A stretch of DNA of 64,000 nucleotides from contig CAVOWK010000006.1 of assembly GCA_963700045.1 (NCBI GenBank), positions 35,803 to 99,802 on the forward strand, given 5' to 3'. The stretch's first letter is position 1. Each line of letters starts with the position of its first letter. This document shows positions 35,834-44,843 of this stretch, piece after piece. Both the position numbers and the translations under genes were made by a program. The DNA is from RPQJ01 sp963700045 (GTDB lineage Bacteria; Pseudomonadota; Gammaproteobacteria; Steroidobacterales; Steroidobacteraceae). Below the pieces are notes generated by a model. It was not told where the DNA came from, did no database searches, and saw only the letters and a list, made by a program, of their open reading frames with translations.

Positions 35834-37067
35834 TCAGCGCGAGAAGTTGGTGCTGCCGCTCGACTGGTGGCCGTGCTTCGGGCTCGCGATGAAGTCCCCG
35901 CGGCGGATCACCTGCGACGACTGCATCACCAGGCCATAGCTCATGCGGTCTTTCACGGTGAACAGCATGATCGTCCCGCTGCGCTCGTCGGGCAGGCGTA
36001 CCCGGTCGTAGTTCGCCGTGTAGGCGGACCAGTTCTGGCGGTCAAAACGGTCGCGGACTTCCTCGCCCCGGTAGAACACGCCGAGCAGGTTGCCGGGCGC
36101 GAGGCCGTGACGCTTGCCGCGATTGATCGCAACCACCTGGTACTTGCCGGCGACGTAGATGCCATCGACGATGGCGACGATCTGGCCGAGGATCGCTTCG
36201 TTCGAAGGCGCCGACAGCACGAAGTCCGGGCCGATCTCCGCCTGCGCCGGGAAGATCCTGTCGCCCTGCATGATCTCGCGGCCGGTCTCGATCACGCGCA
36301 TGTGCGTCAGCGGTTCCTTGCGCCGCATGTCGAAGATCGAATCCTTGCCCGGCACCACGGCGCCGGAGGACTGGATGACTTCGCCGAGGCCCGCGAAATG
36401 CCCGATGTGGCCGAGCAGGTCGCCGTCGTCCGGGTCACGCATTTCCTCGCCGACGTTGATGATGTTGAAGCGCGTGCCGGCCGCCGGGTCGTCCATCCCG
36501 CGGCCGTAGACCTCGTTGGCGGTCGAGCCGACGATGTGCCGGTCGCGCATGCCGACGATGTAGGGTGAGTTCCTGACCTGGTCCCGGTCGAGCAGGCTGG
36601 GGCGGCTGACGAAGTCCATCAGCAGGTCATAGGGAATCGCGCGGATCGCGCCGTCGAGATCGGAGGTGCGCATCTCGGGCGACAAGCCGCATGGCGCTGA
36701 CAGGCTCGAGCGAAACGCGCGGCTTGCCGTCGACGTAGCTGAAATACAGCACGTCGCCCGGGAAAATCAGGTGCGGGTTCTGGATGGATGGGTTGACGTA
36801 CCAGATCTCCGGCCAGTACCAGGGATCGCTCAGGTACATGGCCGAAATGTCCCACAGCGTGTCGCCTTTCTTGACGACATAACGCTCGGGAGCAGTCGGC
36901 GAAATCGGCACGGACATCGAGCGGCCCGCCTCGGTCTGCGCCAGCGCAGCCGGTGGCACGGCGGTTGCTGCCCCGATGCCTGTTACGGCAATGGCCAGCA
37001 GCAGCGCGCGCACCCAGCGCCGCGGGCGCAGCGATGTGGACGACTCAGGTCGAAGGTTACGATCCAT
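35834..37067 (-). CDS. LysM peptidoglycan-binding domain protein, frameshifted
   Basis: Exported cell-wall protein encoded next to dprA in many gammaproteobacteria. The start is ATG 37067 (GAGAGAGGG just upstream): MDRNLRPESSTSLRPRRWVR, then signal helix ALLLAIAVTGIGAATAVPP. The LysM domain is YVVKKGDTLWDISAMYLSDP, with the rest up to about residue 115. At about 36683 one extra base breaks the frame (…VSAMRL / SPEMRTSDLDGAI…); removing it gives one protein of about 410 residues with a C-terminal region without a known fold (GREIMQGDRIFPAQ, YRGEEVRDRFDRQNW). Other single-base indels in the window make a sequencing error likely. Confidence 0.82.
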
Positions 37068-37191
37068 CCCTCTCTCCATCGGGTATCGGGGTCGCGACCG
37101 TCGCCTTATAATCCAGGCTGCCCGGCGGCCGCTGCCGACCACGTCTCAGTCGCGCCATTCCGCTGGAAGGCGACGGCGGTCCAGCGGCCCA

Positions 37192-37220
37192 TTGACGATC
37201 ATTAAATTCAAGCGTGACAT
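37192..37220 (+). promoter_or_regulatory. Possible promoter for def-fmt-rsmB
   Basis: TTGACG (37192-37197) begins an AT-rich stretch unlike the GC-rich surroundings. With a 17-base spacer the -10 would be TGACAT (3 of 6 matches); CATAAC a few bases later is an alternative. The first gene of the operon starts at 37245. The -10 assignment is weak. Confidence 0.35.
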
Positions 37221-37244
37221 AACTTTAGCAGTATTTTCGCAAGA

Positions 37245-37784
37245 ATGGCGAAGCTAACCATCCTCGAATATCCAGACCCTCGACTGCGTACCAAAGCGGC
37301 GCCGGTCGAGCGTGTGGGCGCAGAGCTCGGGCAGGTGATCGACGACATGTTCGAGACCATGTATGCCGCGCCGGGCATAGGACTCGCGGCGACGCAGGTC
37401 GACTACCACAAGCGCCTCGTGGTGATGGACGTCAGCGAGGACAAGTCGAAGCCGCTGGTCTTCGTCAATCCCGAGATCATCGAGCGGTCGGGTGAACTCG
37501 AGATCGAGGAAGGCTGCCTGTCGGTCCCCGGCGTGTTCGACACGCCGACGGCCCGCTCCGAAAAGGTTCGCGTGCGCGCCCTCGGTCGCGACGGCAAGCC
37601 GTTCGAGCTCGAGGCCGAAGGGTTGCTCGCCATCTGCATCCAGCACGAGCTCGATCACCTCGACGGCAAGCTGTTCGTCGATTACCTCTCCGAGCTCAAG
37701 CGCAACCGCATTCGCAGGAAGCTCGAGAAGGACAAGCGCAATCGTCCGGCGACGGGCGAGCGCATCCGGACTCCCGCCATCTGA
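37245..37784 (+). CDS. def: Peptide deformylase
   Basis: Removes the formyl group from nascent N-terminal methionine. The 179-residue iron/zinc hydrolase has all three motifs: GIGLAATQV (about 45-53), EEGCLSVPG with the metal cysteine (about 88-96) and QHELDHLDGKLF with the two metal histidines (about 130-141). It is divergent from the LysM gene and its TGA overlaps the fmt ATG, so deformylase and formyltransferase are made together. Confidence 0.97.
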   Translation: MAKLTILEYPDPRLRTKAAPVERVGAELGQVIDDMFETMYAAPGIGLAATQVDYHKRLVVMDVSEDKSKPLVFVNPEIIERSGELEIEEGCLSVPGVFDTPTARSEKVRVRALGRDGKPFELEAEGLLAICIQHELDHLDGKLFVDYLSELKRNRIRRKLEKDKRNRPATGERIRTPAI

Positions 37785-38743
37785 TGCAGCCGCTGCGCAT
37801 CGTTTTCGCCGGCACGCCTGAGTTCTCGGTGCCGGCCCTGCAGGCATTGCACGATGCGGGTCACGCCATCGTTGCGGTCTACACACAGCCCGACCGGCCG
37901 GCGGGACGGGGCCGCGAGGTCACCTCGAGCGCGGTGAAACAGCGGGCGCTCGCACTCGGCATACCTGTCGAGCAGCCACCCACGCTCAAGACGCCCGCGG
38001 CACAACAGCGGCTTGCGGCATATGCGGCCGACCTCATGGTCGTCGTCGCGTACGGCTTGATCCTGCCACAGGCAGTGCTCGATCTGCCGCGGCTCGGCTG
38101 TCTCAACATCCACGGGTCACTGCTGCCGCGCTGGCGTGGTGCGGCGCCGATCCAGCGCGCCGTGCTTGCCGGTGACGAGCGCACCGGAGTCTCGATCATG
38201 CTGATGGACGCCGGGCTCGACACCGGGCCGGAGCTGCTGCGGCGTGAACTCGCGATCGGACCGCGCGAGACCGCCGGCGAACTGCACGATCGACTCGCGC
38301 AGCTCGGTGCGCAGGCCATCGTCACGGCAGTGCAGGGCTGGGCAGCAGGCTCGGTGCACGCGACGCCGCAACCAGCCGAGGGCGCGACGTACGCTGCGAA
38401 AATCCGCAAGGAGGAGGCGCGCATCGACTGGTCGCAGACTGCCGACGCGATCGATCGCCAGGTACGCGCTTTCGTCCCCTGGCCGGTGGCGGAGACGCGG
38501 CTCGGCGACGCGCAGGTGCGCATCTGGGAGGCGTGCCCGGTGACCGGGGAAATCGCCGAGGAGTCCCACGCTGCACCGGGTACCGTCGTGCAGGCGCCGG
38601 CAGGGCGCATCGTCGTCGCCACCGGCGACGGCCTGCTCGAACTGCTGACACTGCAGTTTCCCGGCCGCAAGCCGCTCAAGGCCCGCGACATTCTCAATTC
38701 CAGGCCGCTGGGCGGCGAACGCTTCGGCGAGGTGATTGCATGA
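37784..38743 (+). CDS. fmt: Methionyl-tRNA formyltransferase
   Basis: Formylates initiator Met-tRNA using 10-formyl-tetrahydrofolate. 319 residues: FAGTPEFSVPALQAL at the start, the catalytic region GCLNIHGSLLPRWRGAAPIQ (Asn-His, about 106-125), SIMLMDAGLDTGPEL, and the OB-fold C-terminal domain with PGRKPLKARDILN. Both ends overlap neighbours by one and four bases, showing coupling with def and rsmB. Confidence 0.97.
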   Translation: MQPLRIVFAGTPEFSVPALQALHDAGHAIVAVYTQPDRPAGRGREVTSSAVKQRALALGIPVEQPPTLKTPAAQQRLAAYAADLMVVVAYGLILPQAVLDLPRLGCLNIHGSLLPRWRGAAPIQRAVLAGDERTGVSIMLMDAGLDTGPELLRRELAIGPRETAGELHDRLAQLGAQAIVTAVQGWAAGSVHATPQPAEGATYAAKIRKEEARIDWSQTADAIDRQVRAFVPWPVAETRLGDAQVRIWEACPVTGEIAEESHAAPGTVVQAPAGRIVVATGDGLLELLTLQFPGRKPLKARDILNSRPLGGERFGEVIA

Positions 38744-40068
38744 GCACGTCCACGGGTCCGGCGGAAGTACGTGCGTCTGCCGCGATCATCGTCGCTGCCG
38801 TCATCGAGGAAGGGCGCTCGCTCGACGATGTCCTGGCCACCGAAAGCGACGAAGGCTCGGCGCGCGGGCTCAAGCGCTCGCTGTGCTACGGCACGCTGCG
38901 CTGGCACATCCGGCTGGCCGCGGTGCTGAATGCTCTGGCGACGCGTTCGCCCGACCAGCTCCCGCCGCGCCTGCGGGCCCTGATCGAAATCGGCCTCTTC
39001 CAGCTGGTCTCCGGCGAGACCGCGGCGCATGCCGCCGTTTCCGAAACCGTCAGTGCCGCGAGAGTGCTCGGATTCGAGCAGGCAGCCGGGTTCGTCAACG
39101 CGATCCTGCGGCGCTTCCAGCGTGAGCAGACAGACATCCTGCACGCCATCGACCGCGACGTGGCGCTGCGTACCGCGCATCCGCGCTGGTTCGTCGATGC
39201 GCTGCGCACGGACCGTGGCGAGGCCGCCCTGGCTGCGCTCGACGCCAACAATGCGCACCCGCCGTTGTGGGTGCGCGTGAACGCCATGCGTGGCGACGTG
39301 GCTTGGGCCAGGGGCGAGCTGGAGGCTGCGGGGTTCACGGCCACGCCGCACGCGCTAGCGCGCGATGCGCTGCAGGTGGCGCCACCCAGCGACGTGCGTT
39401 CGCTGCCGGGATTCATGGATGGCCGCCTTTCGGTGCAGGACGCCGCGGCCCAGCTCGCCACCGAACTGCTCGATCCGCGGGAAGGCGAACGCATCCTGGA
39501 TGCCTGCGCGGCACCGGGCGGCAAGACCTGTCACGTGCTCGAGCGGACCAACGGCAACGCCGATGTCACGGCCCTCGACGTGTCCGAGCCGCGGCTGCTG
39601 CGAATCCGTGAAAATCTCGAGCGACTTGGGTTGCAGGCCAGGCTGGTGGCGGCGGACGTCGAGAACGTCGGTGGCTGGTGGGACGGCCGGCCCTACGACC
39701 GGGTCCTGCTGGACGTGCCGTGCTCGGCCACCGGGGTGATACGGCGGCATCCGGACATCAAGATCCTGAGGCGGGCCAGGGACATCCCAGGCCTGGCGCG
39801 GAAGCAGTCGAACCTCCTGGCAGCAGCCTGGGGGGTGGTCAAGCCGGGCGGTCGCCTGCTGTACACCAGTTGTTCGGTGCTGGCGGCCGAAAACGAGCGC
39901 GTCGTCGCGGCTTTCCTGGCCCGGACGCCCGTTGCCCTGGACCTGACACCCGAACTGACGGCGGCCTGGCCGTCGCGCCCTGCCGGGGCGGGGCCCGGGT
40001 ACCAGGTCCTGCCCGGCGAGACCGGCATGGACGGGTTCTATTATGCTTGCCTGAGCAAGCCGCTATGA
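38740..40068 (+). CDS. rsmB: 16S rRNA (cytosine(967)-C(5))-methyltransferase
   Basis: Methylates C967 of 16S rRNA. ATG 38740 overlaps the fmt stop; an upstream extension lies inside fmt. The 442 residues have an N-terminal NusB-like domain (about 1-140, LCYGTLRWHIRLAAVLNAL) and a Rossmann methyltransferase with DACAAPGGKTCHVLE, the two catalytic cysteines in DVPCSATGVIRRHPDIK and LLYTSCSVLAAENE, and GMDGFYYACL at the end. Confidence 0.96.
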   Translation: MSTSTGPAEVRASAAIIVAAVIEEGRSLDDVLATESDEGSARGLKRSLCYGTLRWHIRLAAVLNALATRSPDQLPPRLRALIEIGLFQLVSGETAAHAAVSETVSAARVLGFEQAAGFVNAILRRFQREQTDILHAIDRDVALRTAHPRWFVDALRTDRGEAALAALDANNAHPPLWVRVNAMRGDVAWARGELEAAGFTATPHALARDALQVAPPSDVRSLPGFMDGRLSVQDAAAQLATELLDPREGERILDACAAPGGKTCHVLERTNGNADVTALDVSEPRLLRIRENLERLGLQARLVAADVENVGGWWDGRPYDRVLLDVPCSATGVIRRHPDIKILRRARDIPGLARKQSNLLAAAWGVVKPGGRLLYTSCSVLAAENERVVAAFLARTPVALDLTPELTAAWPSRPAGAGPGYQVLPGETGMDGFYYACLSKPL

Positions 40069-40077
40069 TTGTTGGAA

Positions 40078-40683
40078 ATGAGCTACAGGGCCGCCCATAT
40101 CTCGCAGAAATCGCCATATTTGGCGAGGTGTGCCGCGTGGCTGGCGCTGTGCTTAATTGCAACGGCGGGACCGGTCGCGCACGCCGAGGATGAGTCGAAG
40201 CTGACCATTCGCGACGTCCAGGTCCTGCTCGATGAAGGCGTCTACGAACTCAATGCGAAGGTCGACCTGACTCTGCCGGACGGCGCGCGCAAGGCGGTCG
40301 AATCCGGCCTGACGCTTCGACTCACTTACGAAATCACCGTCGATCGCGTGCGTCGGTACATGCCGGACGCCAGCATTGCTGCCCTCGAGCAGCGCTATGA
40401 GGTGAGCTACCACGCGCTGAGCCAGCGCTACCTCGTGAAGAATCTCAACACCGGGGAGCAGCAGGATTTCGGTTCGCTGCAGGCTGCGCTCGATCGCGTC
40501 GGCGATCTCCGCGGACTGCCGGTGATCGACGCCACGCTGGTGTCCGAAGGGCCCGTCTATGAAGGCCGCATACGAGCCGTCCTCAAGATGAATACCGCGC
40601 CCGACGTCTTTGGCTGGCTGCTGTTCTGGACGGATGACTGGAGCGCCGAGAGCGACTGGAAGACATGGACGCTCCGACCCTGA
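40078..40683 (+). CDS. DUF4390 domain-containing exported protein
   Basis: 201 residues from ATG 40078 (a TTG nine bases upstream is also open). An N-terminal signal helix CAAWLALCLIATAGPVAHA precedes a beta-rich DUF4390 domain: LTIRDVQVLLDEGVYELNAK, LRLTYEITVDRVRRY, YHALSQRYLVKNL. Families of this type lie next to ntrY/ntrX in many gammaproteobacteria, suggesting a periplasmic link to the sensor. The 3' end overlaps ntrY by 19 bases. Function is unknown. Confidence 0.85.
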   Translation: MSYRAAHISQKSPYLARCAAWLALCLIATAGPVAHAEDESKLTIRDVQVLLDEGVYELNAKVDLTLPDGARKAVESGLTLRLTYEITVDRVRRYMPDASIAALEQRYEVSYHALSQRYLVKNLNTGEQQDFGSLQAALDRVGDLRGLPVIDATLVSEGPVYEGRIRAVLKMNTAPDVFGWLLFWTDDWSAESDWKTWTLRP

Positions 40684-42902
40684 AACGTGCCGCCTCGGCT
40701 GTGACCATGGGTCTCGGCGGCCTGCTCTGGCTTGCGGCCATCCTGTTCATGGCCCAGACCGCGCAGAACTCGGAGCAGTTCAGCCGCCTGCATCCGTGGA
40801 TCCTGGCGATCAACATCGCCGGCCTCGTGGTGCTGGTCGGGCTGCTCGGCATGAAGCTCACGCAGCTGATCCGGGACTGGCGCGGACACGTCATCGGCTC
40901 GCGGCTCAAGGCGCGCATGGTCTGGATTTTCGGCGTGCTCGCGACGCTGCCGATCCTGCTCGTGTACTTCTTCGCGGTGCAGTTCCTGAACAAGGGCATC
41001 GACAGCTGGTTCAATGTCGAGATCCGCCAGAGTCTCGACGACGCACTGGTGCTGTCGCGCTCGGCGCTGGAAGTACGCATGCGCGAGCACCTGGCGGCTT
41101 CCGAAGCCATCGCCGAGCAAATCGGCATCGCGGGCTCGACGATGCCAGGGCTGCTCGAAACGATGCGACGGCAGGTCGGCGCGGTCGAACTCACGGTCGC
41201 GACGGAGTCGGGCCGTGTCATCTCGGTCAGCAAGGGCTTGTCGTCGGACATCGTGCCGGAGGACGTCCCGGGCGAGGTGCTGCTGCAGTTGCGGCAGGGA
41301 CAGCCCTTCGTGAGCCTCGAGCCGCAGCAGAACGGCGGCTACCTGATCCGTACCGCGGTACCGATCGGCGAATCACCGGCGCTGGGCGGCGAACGGCTGT
41401 TGCTGCAGAGCATGTACCCCGTCGCGGAGCGACTCGGTGCGCTGGCGGATACGGTGCAGGCCGCCTACAAGCAGTTCGGCGAGAAGGACTACCTGCGGCG
41501 GCCGCTCAAGGCGAGTTTCATCCTCACGCTGACCGTCGTGCTGCTGCTGTCGCTGCTCGCGGCGTGGTACGGGGCAATCTTCACGGCACAACGGCTCGTG
41601 CAGCCGATCCAGGATCTCGTGCAGGGCACGCGCGCAGTGGCACAGGGCGACTTCGACACCAGGCTACCCCTTACGTCGCACGACGAGATGGGTTTCCTCG
41701 TGCATTCGTTCAACGACATGACCAAGCGGCTGCGGCACGCCCGTGAAGACCAGCGCCGCGCGCAACAGGCGGCGGAGACCGAGCGCGCCAAACTCGCGGT
41801 CATCCTGGCGCGTCTGTCGACGGGCGTGATTTCACTCGAGCCCGATTGGCGCGTGCGCACGGCGAATCGTGCGGCGGCGATGATCCTGGGAGAAGACGTC
41901 GAGTCACGGGTGGGCGCGCAGTTTGGTGCCACCGGCGCGGAGCCGCCGAGCCTCTCGCGTCAGTTCGCGGAAGCCTGCCAGCAGCGGTTCGCGACTGGCG
42001 CCGTCGAATGGCGCGAGCAGTTCACGTTCCAGACCGGTGGCGGGCGCCGCATCCTGATGTGCGCCTGCACGCCGCTGCCGGTTGAAGGTGATACGCCAGG
42101 TGGCTACGTACTCGTGTTCGACGACATCACCGTGATGCTGCAGGCGCAGCGCGAGGCCGCATGGGGCGAAGTGGCCCGCCGCCTGGCCCACGAGATCAAG
42201 AACCCGCTCACGCCGATCCGGCTGTCCGCCGAGCGCCTGCGGCACAAGCTGCTGCCGGGCATGACCGATCCCAAGGACATACAGATGCTCGAGCGCGCGA
42301 CCGAGACGATCGTGCAGCAGGTCGAGGCGATGAAGGAGATGGTCAACGCATTCAGCGAATACGCGCGCGCGCCGCGGCTCGAAATGGCTGCGGTCGACCT
42401 CAACAAGATGGTGACGGAAGTCAGCGACCTCTACCGCGCCCAGGGGGCGATCCGTGGGGTGCGCCTCCAGGTCGAGCTCGACCCCGGGATCGAATCCTTG
42501 GTCGCCGATCCCGGCCGCCTGCGACAATTGCTCAACAACCTGCTCACCAACGCGGTCGAGGCGCTCGAAGGGCAGGCCGATGGTTCGATCGCGGTGTCGA
42601 CCCGGCGCGTCGCACGCGGCGATTCTGACGTGGCGCGCATCACGGTGGAGGACAATGGGCCCGGGTTCCAGCGCGAGCTGATCGGGCAGGTGTTCGATCC
42701 GTACGTGACCACGAAGACCAAGGGCACGGGGCTGGGACTCGCGATCGTCCGCAAGATCGTGGAAGAACACGGCGGGCACATCGAGGCGGACAACCGCGCC
42801 GCCGGCGGCGCACAGATTCGTATCGACCTGCCGCTGCGTGAAGCAGCGGCGGACAACGCGCTCAGGCGCGGCAGATTGGAGCCAAGGAGAGAACGCGCAT
42901 GA
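40665..42902 (+). CDS. ntrY: NtrY-like membrane sensor histidine kinase
   Basis: Two-component sensor of 745 residues. Order: transmembrane helices at about 12-30, 45-65 and 85-108, an extracytoplasmic sensing region, a further helix at about 284-304, HAMP (ITAQRLVQPIQDLVQGT-type, about 308-360), PAS (VISLEPDWRVRTANRAAAMI, about 385-480), HisKA with His509 in RRLAHEIKNPLTP, then HATPase with N-box LLNNLLTNAVEAL and G-boxes DNGPGFQ and KGTGLGLAIV. Forms an operon with ntrX (four-base overlap). NtrYX pairs respond to nitrogen, oxygen or redox state; the signal here is unknown. Confidence 0.93.
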   Translation: MDAPTLKRAASAVTMGLGGLLWLAAILFMAQTAQNSEQFSRLHPWILAINIAGLVVLVGLLGMKLTQLIRDWRGHVIGSRLKARMVWIFGVLATLPILLVYFFAVQFLNKGIDSWFNVEIRQSLDDALVLSRSALEVRMREHLAASEAIAEQIGIAGSTMPGLLETMRRQVGAVELTVATESGRVISVSKGLSSDIVPEDVPGEVLLQLRQGQPFVSLEPQQNGGYLIRTAVPIGESPALGGERLLLQSMYPVAERLGALADTVQAAYKQFGEKDYLRRPLKASFILTLTVVLLLSLLAAWYGAIFTAQRLVQPIQDLVQGTRAVAQGDFDTRLPLTSHDEMGFLVHSFNDMTKRLRHAREDQRRAQQAAETERAKLAVILARLSTGVISLEPDWRVRTANRAAAMILGEDVESRVGAQFGATGAEPPSLSRQFAEACQQRFATGAVEWREQFTFQTGGGRRILMCACTPLPVEGDTPGGYVLVFDDITVMLQAQREAAWGEVARRLAHEIKNPLTPIRLSAERLRHKLLPGMTDPKDIQMLERATETIVQQVEAMKEMVNAFSEYARAPRLEMAAVDLNKMVTEVSDLYRAQGAIRGVRLQVELDPGIESLVADPGRLRQLLNNLLTNAVEALEGQADGSIAVSTRRVARGDSDVARITVEDNGPGFQRELIGQVFDPYVTTKTKGTGLGLAIVRKIVEEHGGHIEADNRAAGGAQIRIDLPLREAAADNALRRGRLEPRRERA

Positions 42903-44260
42903 CCAACGCGCGGATACTCGTCGTCGACGACGAGAACGACATTCGTGAACTCGTCCGGGAAATACTCTCGGAGGAGGGCTACATCGTCGAAACCGCGGCC
43001 AATGCCGCCGAGGCGCGTGCCGCCTGCGCGCAGCAGGCGCCGGACCTCGTGTTGCTCGACATCTGGATGCCGGACACCGATGGCATCAGCCTGTTGCGCG
43101 AGTGGCAGCAGTCGCAGGCGCTCACGGCGCCGGTCGTCATGATGTCCGGCCACGGCACGGTCGAAACCGCCGTCGAAGCCACGCGGCTCGGTGCGATCGA
43201 CTACGTCGAGAAGCCGCTCTCGCTGGCCAAGCTGCTGCGGACCGTCGCGCGCGCGCTCGAGGAAGGCAAACGCCGCCAGCGAGCCACGCGGACGCTGGTT
43301 CCGCCACTGATTGCGCCGGTGGGCCGCAGTCGCCTGATGCGCGACCTGCGCGAGAAAGTGAAACAGATCGCCCCGCACGACGCGCCGGTGCTGGTGCTCG
43401 GTGAGCCGGGAACGGGTCGCGAAGCCTTCGCCCGCTACATTCACGCGCTGAGCGCGCGTTCCTCGGGTCCGATCCTCACCCTGTCCGCCGGGGCCGTCAC
43501 CGAGGACAACGCCGAAGACGTGCTGCTCGGGGTCGAGAACGAGAGCGGCGTGACTGCGGGCCTGCTGGAGCAGGCGCAGGGCGGCGTGCTGTTCATCAAC
43601 GGTCTCGAGGACCTGCCACAAGGCGCGCAGCGGTTACTGCTCGCCGTGTTCGAGTCGGGTACTTTCCAGCGCAAGGGTGGCCGCGGCGCACCGCTGCGGT
43701 TCGACGTGCGCATCCTATCGTCCGCGCAGCCCGGCTTCGAGACGCGGGGCCCGGTGCCGTTCCGGCTGGACCTGCTGTCGAACCTGAACGTGCTGACGCT
43801 GCGCGTTCCGCCGCTGCGCGAATACGCCGAGGACGTGCCGGAGCTGCTGCGCTATTACGTCGACCGCCTCGTCGACGACGAGCGCTTGCCGTTCCGGCGC
43901 TTCGGCGTCGCGGCACAGAACCGTCTGCGCAACTATCCGTGGCCCGGCAACATCCGTGAGCTCAAGAACCTCGTGCAGCGCCTGCTGATCCAGGGCGGGC
44001 CCGAGGAAATCCGTCTCGAGGAAATCGAGCGCGAGATCTCCTCGCAGTCGCCGGTCGACGAGCCGCTGGTCAAGCAGGACCTGCTGGCGCTGCCCTTGCG
44101 CGAAGCCCGCGAGCATTTCGAGCGCGCCTATCTCACCCAGCAGCTGCAGCTCTGCAACGGCAAGGTCGGCCAGCTCGCGAAGCGCGTGGGCATGGAGCGC
44201 ACGCACCTTTACCGCAAGCTCCGTTCGCTGGGAGTGGATTTCCGCCAGGCGGACGACTGA
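42899..44260 (+). CDS. ntrX: NtrX-like response regulator with degenerate AAA+ domain
   Basis: 453 residues: receiver domain with acidic pocket DDE (about 10-12) and phospho-acceptor Asp54 (LLDIWMPD), a central AAA+ region (about 140-370) and a C-terminal Fis-type HTH (GQLAKRVGMERTHLYRKLRS). The central domain departs from NtrC-class enzymes at each key site: Walker A is GEPGTGRE (Lys to Arg), Walker B is LFINGLEDLP instead of LFLDEIG, the GAFTGA loop is absent, and the arginine-finger region reads DLLSNLNVL instead of LFYRLNVL. ATP hydrolysis and sigma-54 remodelling are therefore doubtful; it may act as a DNA-binding repressor/activator. Followed directly by a G-rich element. Confidence 0.92.
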   Translation: MTNARILVVDDENDIRELVREILSEEGYIVETAANAAEARAACAQQAPDLVLLDIWMPDTDGISLLREWQQSQALTAPVVMMSGHGTVETAVEATRLGAIDYVEKPLSLAKLLRTVARALEEGKRRQRATRTLVPPLIAPVGRSRLMRDLREKVKQIAPHDAPVLVLGEPGTGREAFARYIHALSARSSGPILTLSAGAVTEDNAEDVLLGVENESGVTAGLLEQAQGGVLFINGLEDLPQGAQRLLLAVFESGTFQRKGGRGAPLRFDVRILSSAQPGFETRGPVPFRLDLLSNLNVLTLRVPPLREYAEDVPELLRYYVDRLVDDERLPFRRFGVAAQNRLRNYPWPGNIRELKNLVQRLLIQGGPEEIRLEEIEREISSQSPVDEPLVKQDLLALPLREAREHFERAYLTQQLQLCNGKVGQLAKRVGMERTHLYRKLRSLGVDFRQADD

Positions 44261-44263
44261 GGG

Positions 44264-44325
44264 AAGGGGTTAGGGGATAGGGGTTGGGGGTTGGTCGGAG
44301 GTTCTTTCCAACCTGACCCCTCAGT
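44264..44325. repeat. G-rich heptad element, copy 4, right arm degenerate
   Basis: Left arm 44264-44299 has heptads GGGGTTA, GGGGATA, GGGGTTG, GGGGTTG-like and the GTCGGA tip, starting four bases after the ntrX stop. The expected complementary arm is only partly recognisable (AACCTGACCCCTCAG, about 44310-44324). It marks the junction between core genes and the accessory island. Confidence 0.8.
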
Positions 44326-44464
44326 CGCACTCGATCCAGGGAGCGTCTATCGAGAAGCTCTTTTGCGTTGGCGCTGAATCATGCTGGTTCGGCTGCGCCC
44401 TGGTCGAATCGCCTCCTGCATGGCCGACTGGCCAAGAAGCAGACAGTGGCGAATGCGTAAGATC

Positions 44465-44691
44465 GGCCTATTCTGTTGAAAAACTCGGTTTCTCGGTGCT
44501 GGGGCTTTTTCGTCAACTGGTCATCGAGAGCGTCAATTGCCAGCAGGATTCCGTGCAGCCAACCAGAGCGAACTCAGGTGAGGCGATCGTTGTTGAGAGG
44601 TAGGCTCTCGGCACTTCCAGATCAAACCGCGCCATATCGCGCGAGGTTTTTCGCCCCTGCGAGGAAACAGAGTTTTTCAACAGAATAGGCC
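44465..44691. mobile_element. MITE-like element with 22-bp perfect terminal inverted repeats
   Basis: 227 bases bounded by exact 22-base inverted repeats (44465-44486, starting GGCCTATTCTGTTGAAAAAC, and 44670-44691). Similarity between the arms continues inward with mismatches for about 20 more bases. There is no transposase, so it would have to be mobilised in trans; the terminal sequence resembles ends seen in some IS families, but I cannot name one with confidence. No clear target duplication is seen. Confidence 0.72.
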
Positions 44692-44843
44692 AGGAGCGGC
44701 CCTTCGACAGTTCGGTGCAATCATCGTCCCGTCCTCGACGCGGCTTGGAGCTTTCCGTGATTGGCAATCGGTTCCGGATATTGTCTGGCTTCGCCTTCGG
44801 CCTCTTCGCGGTCACACCGGGTATCCAGTCAAAGGATGCGGGC

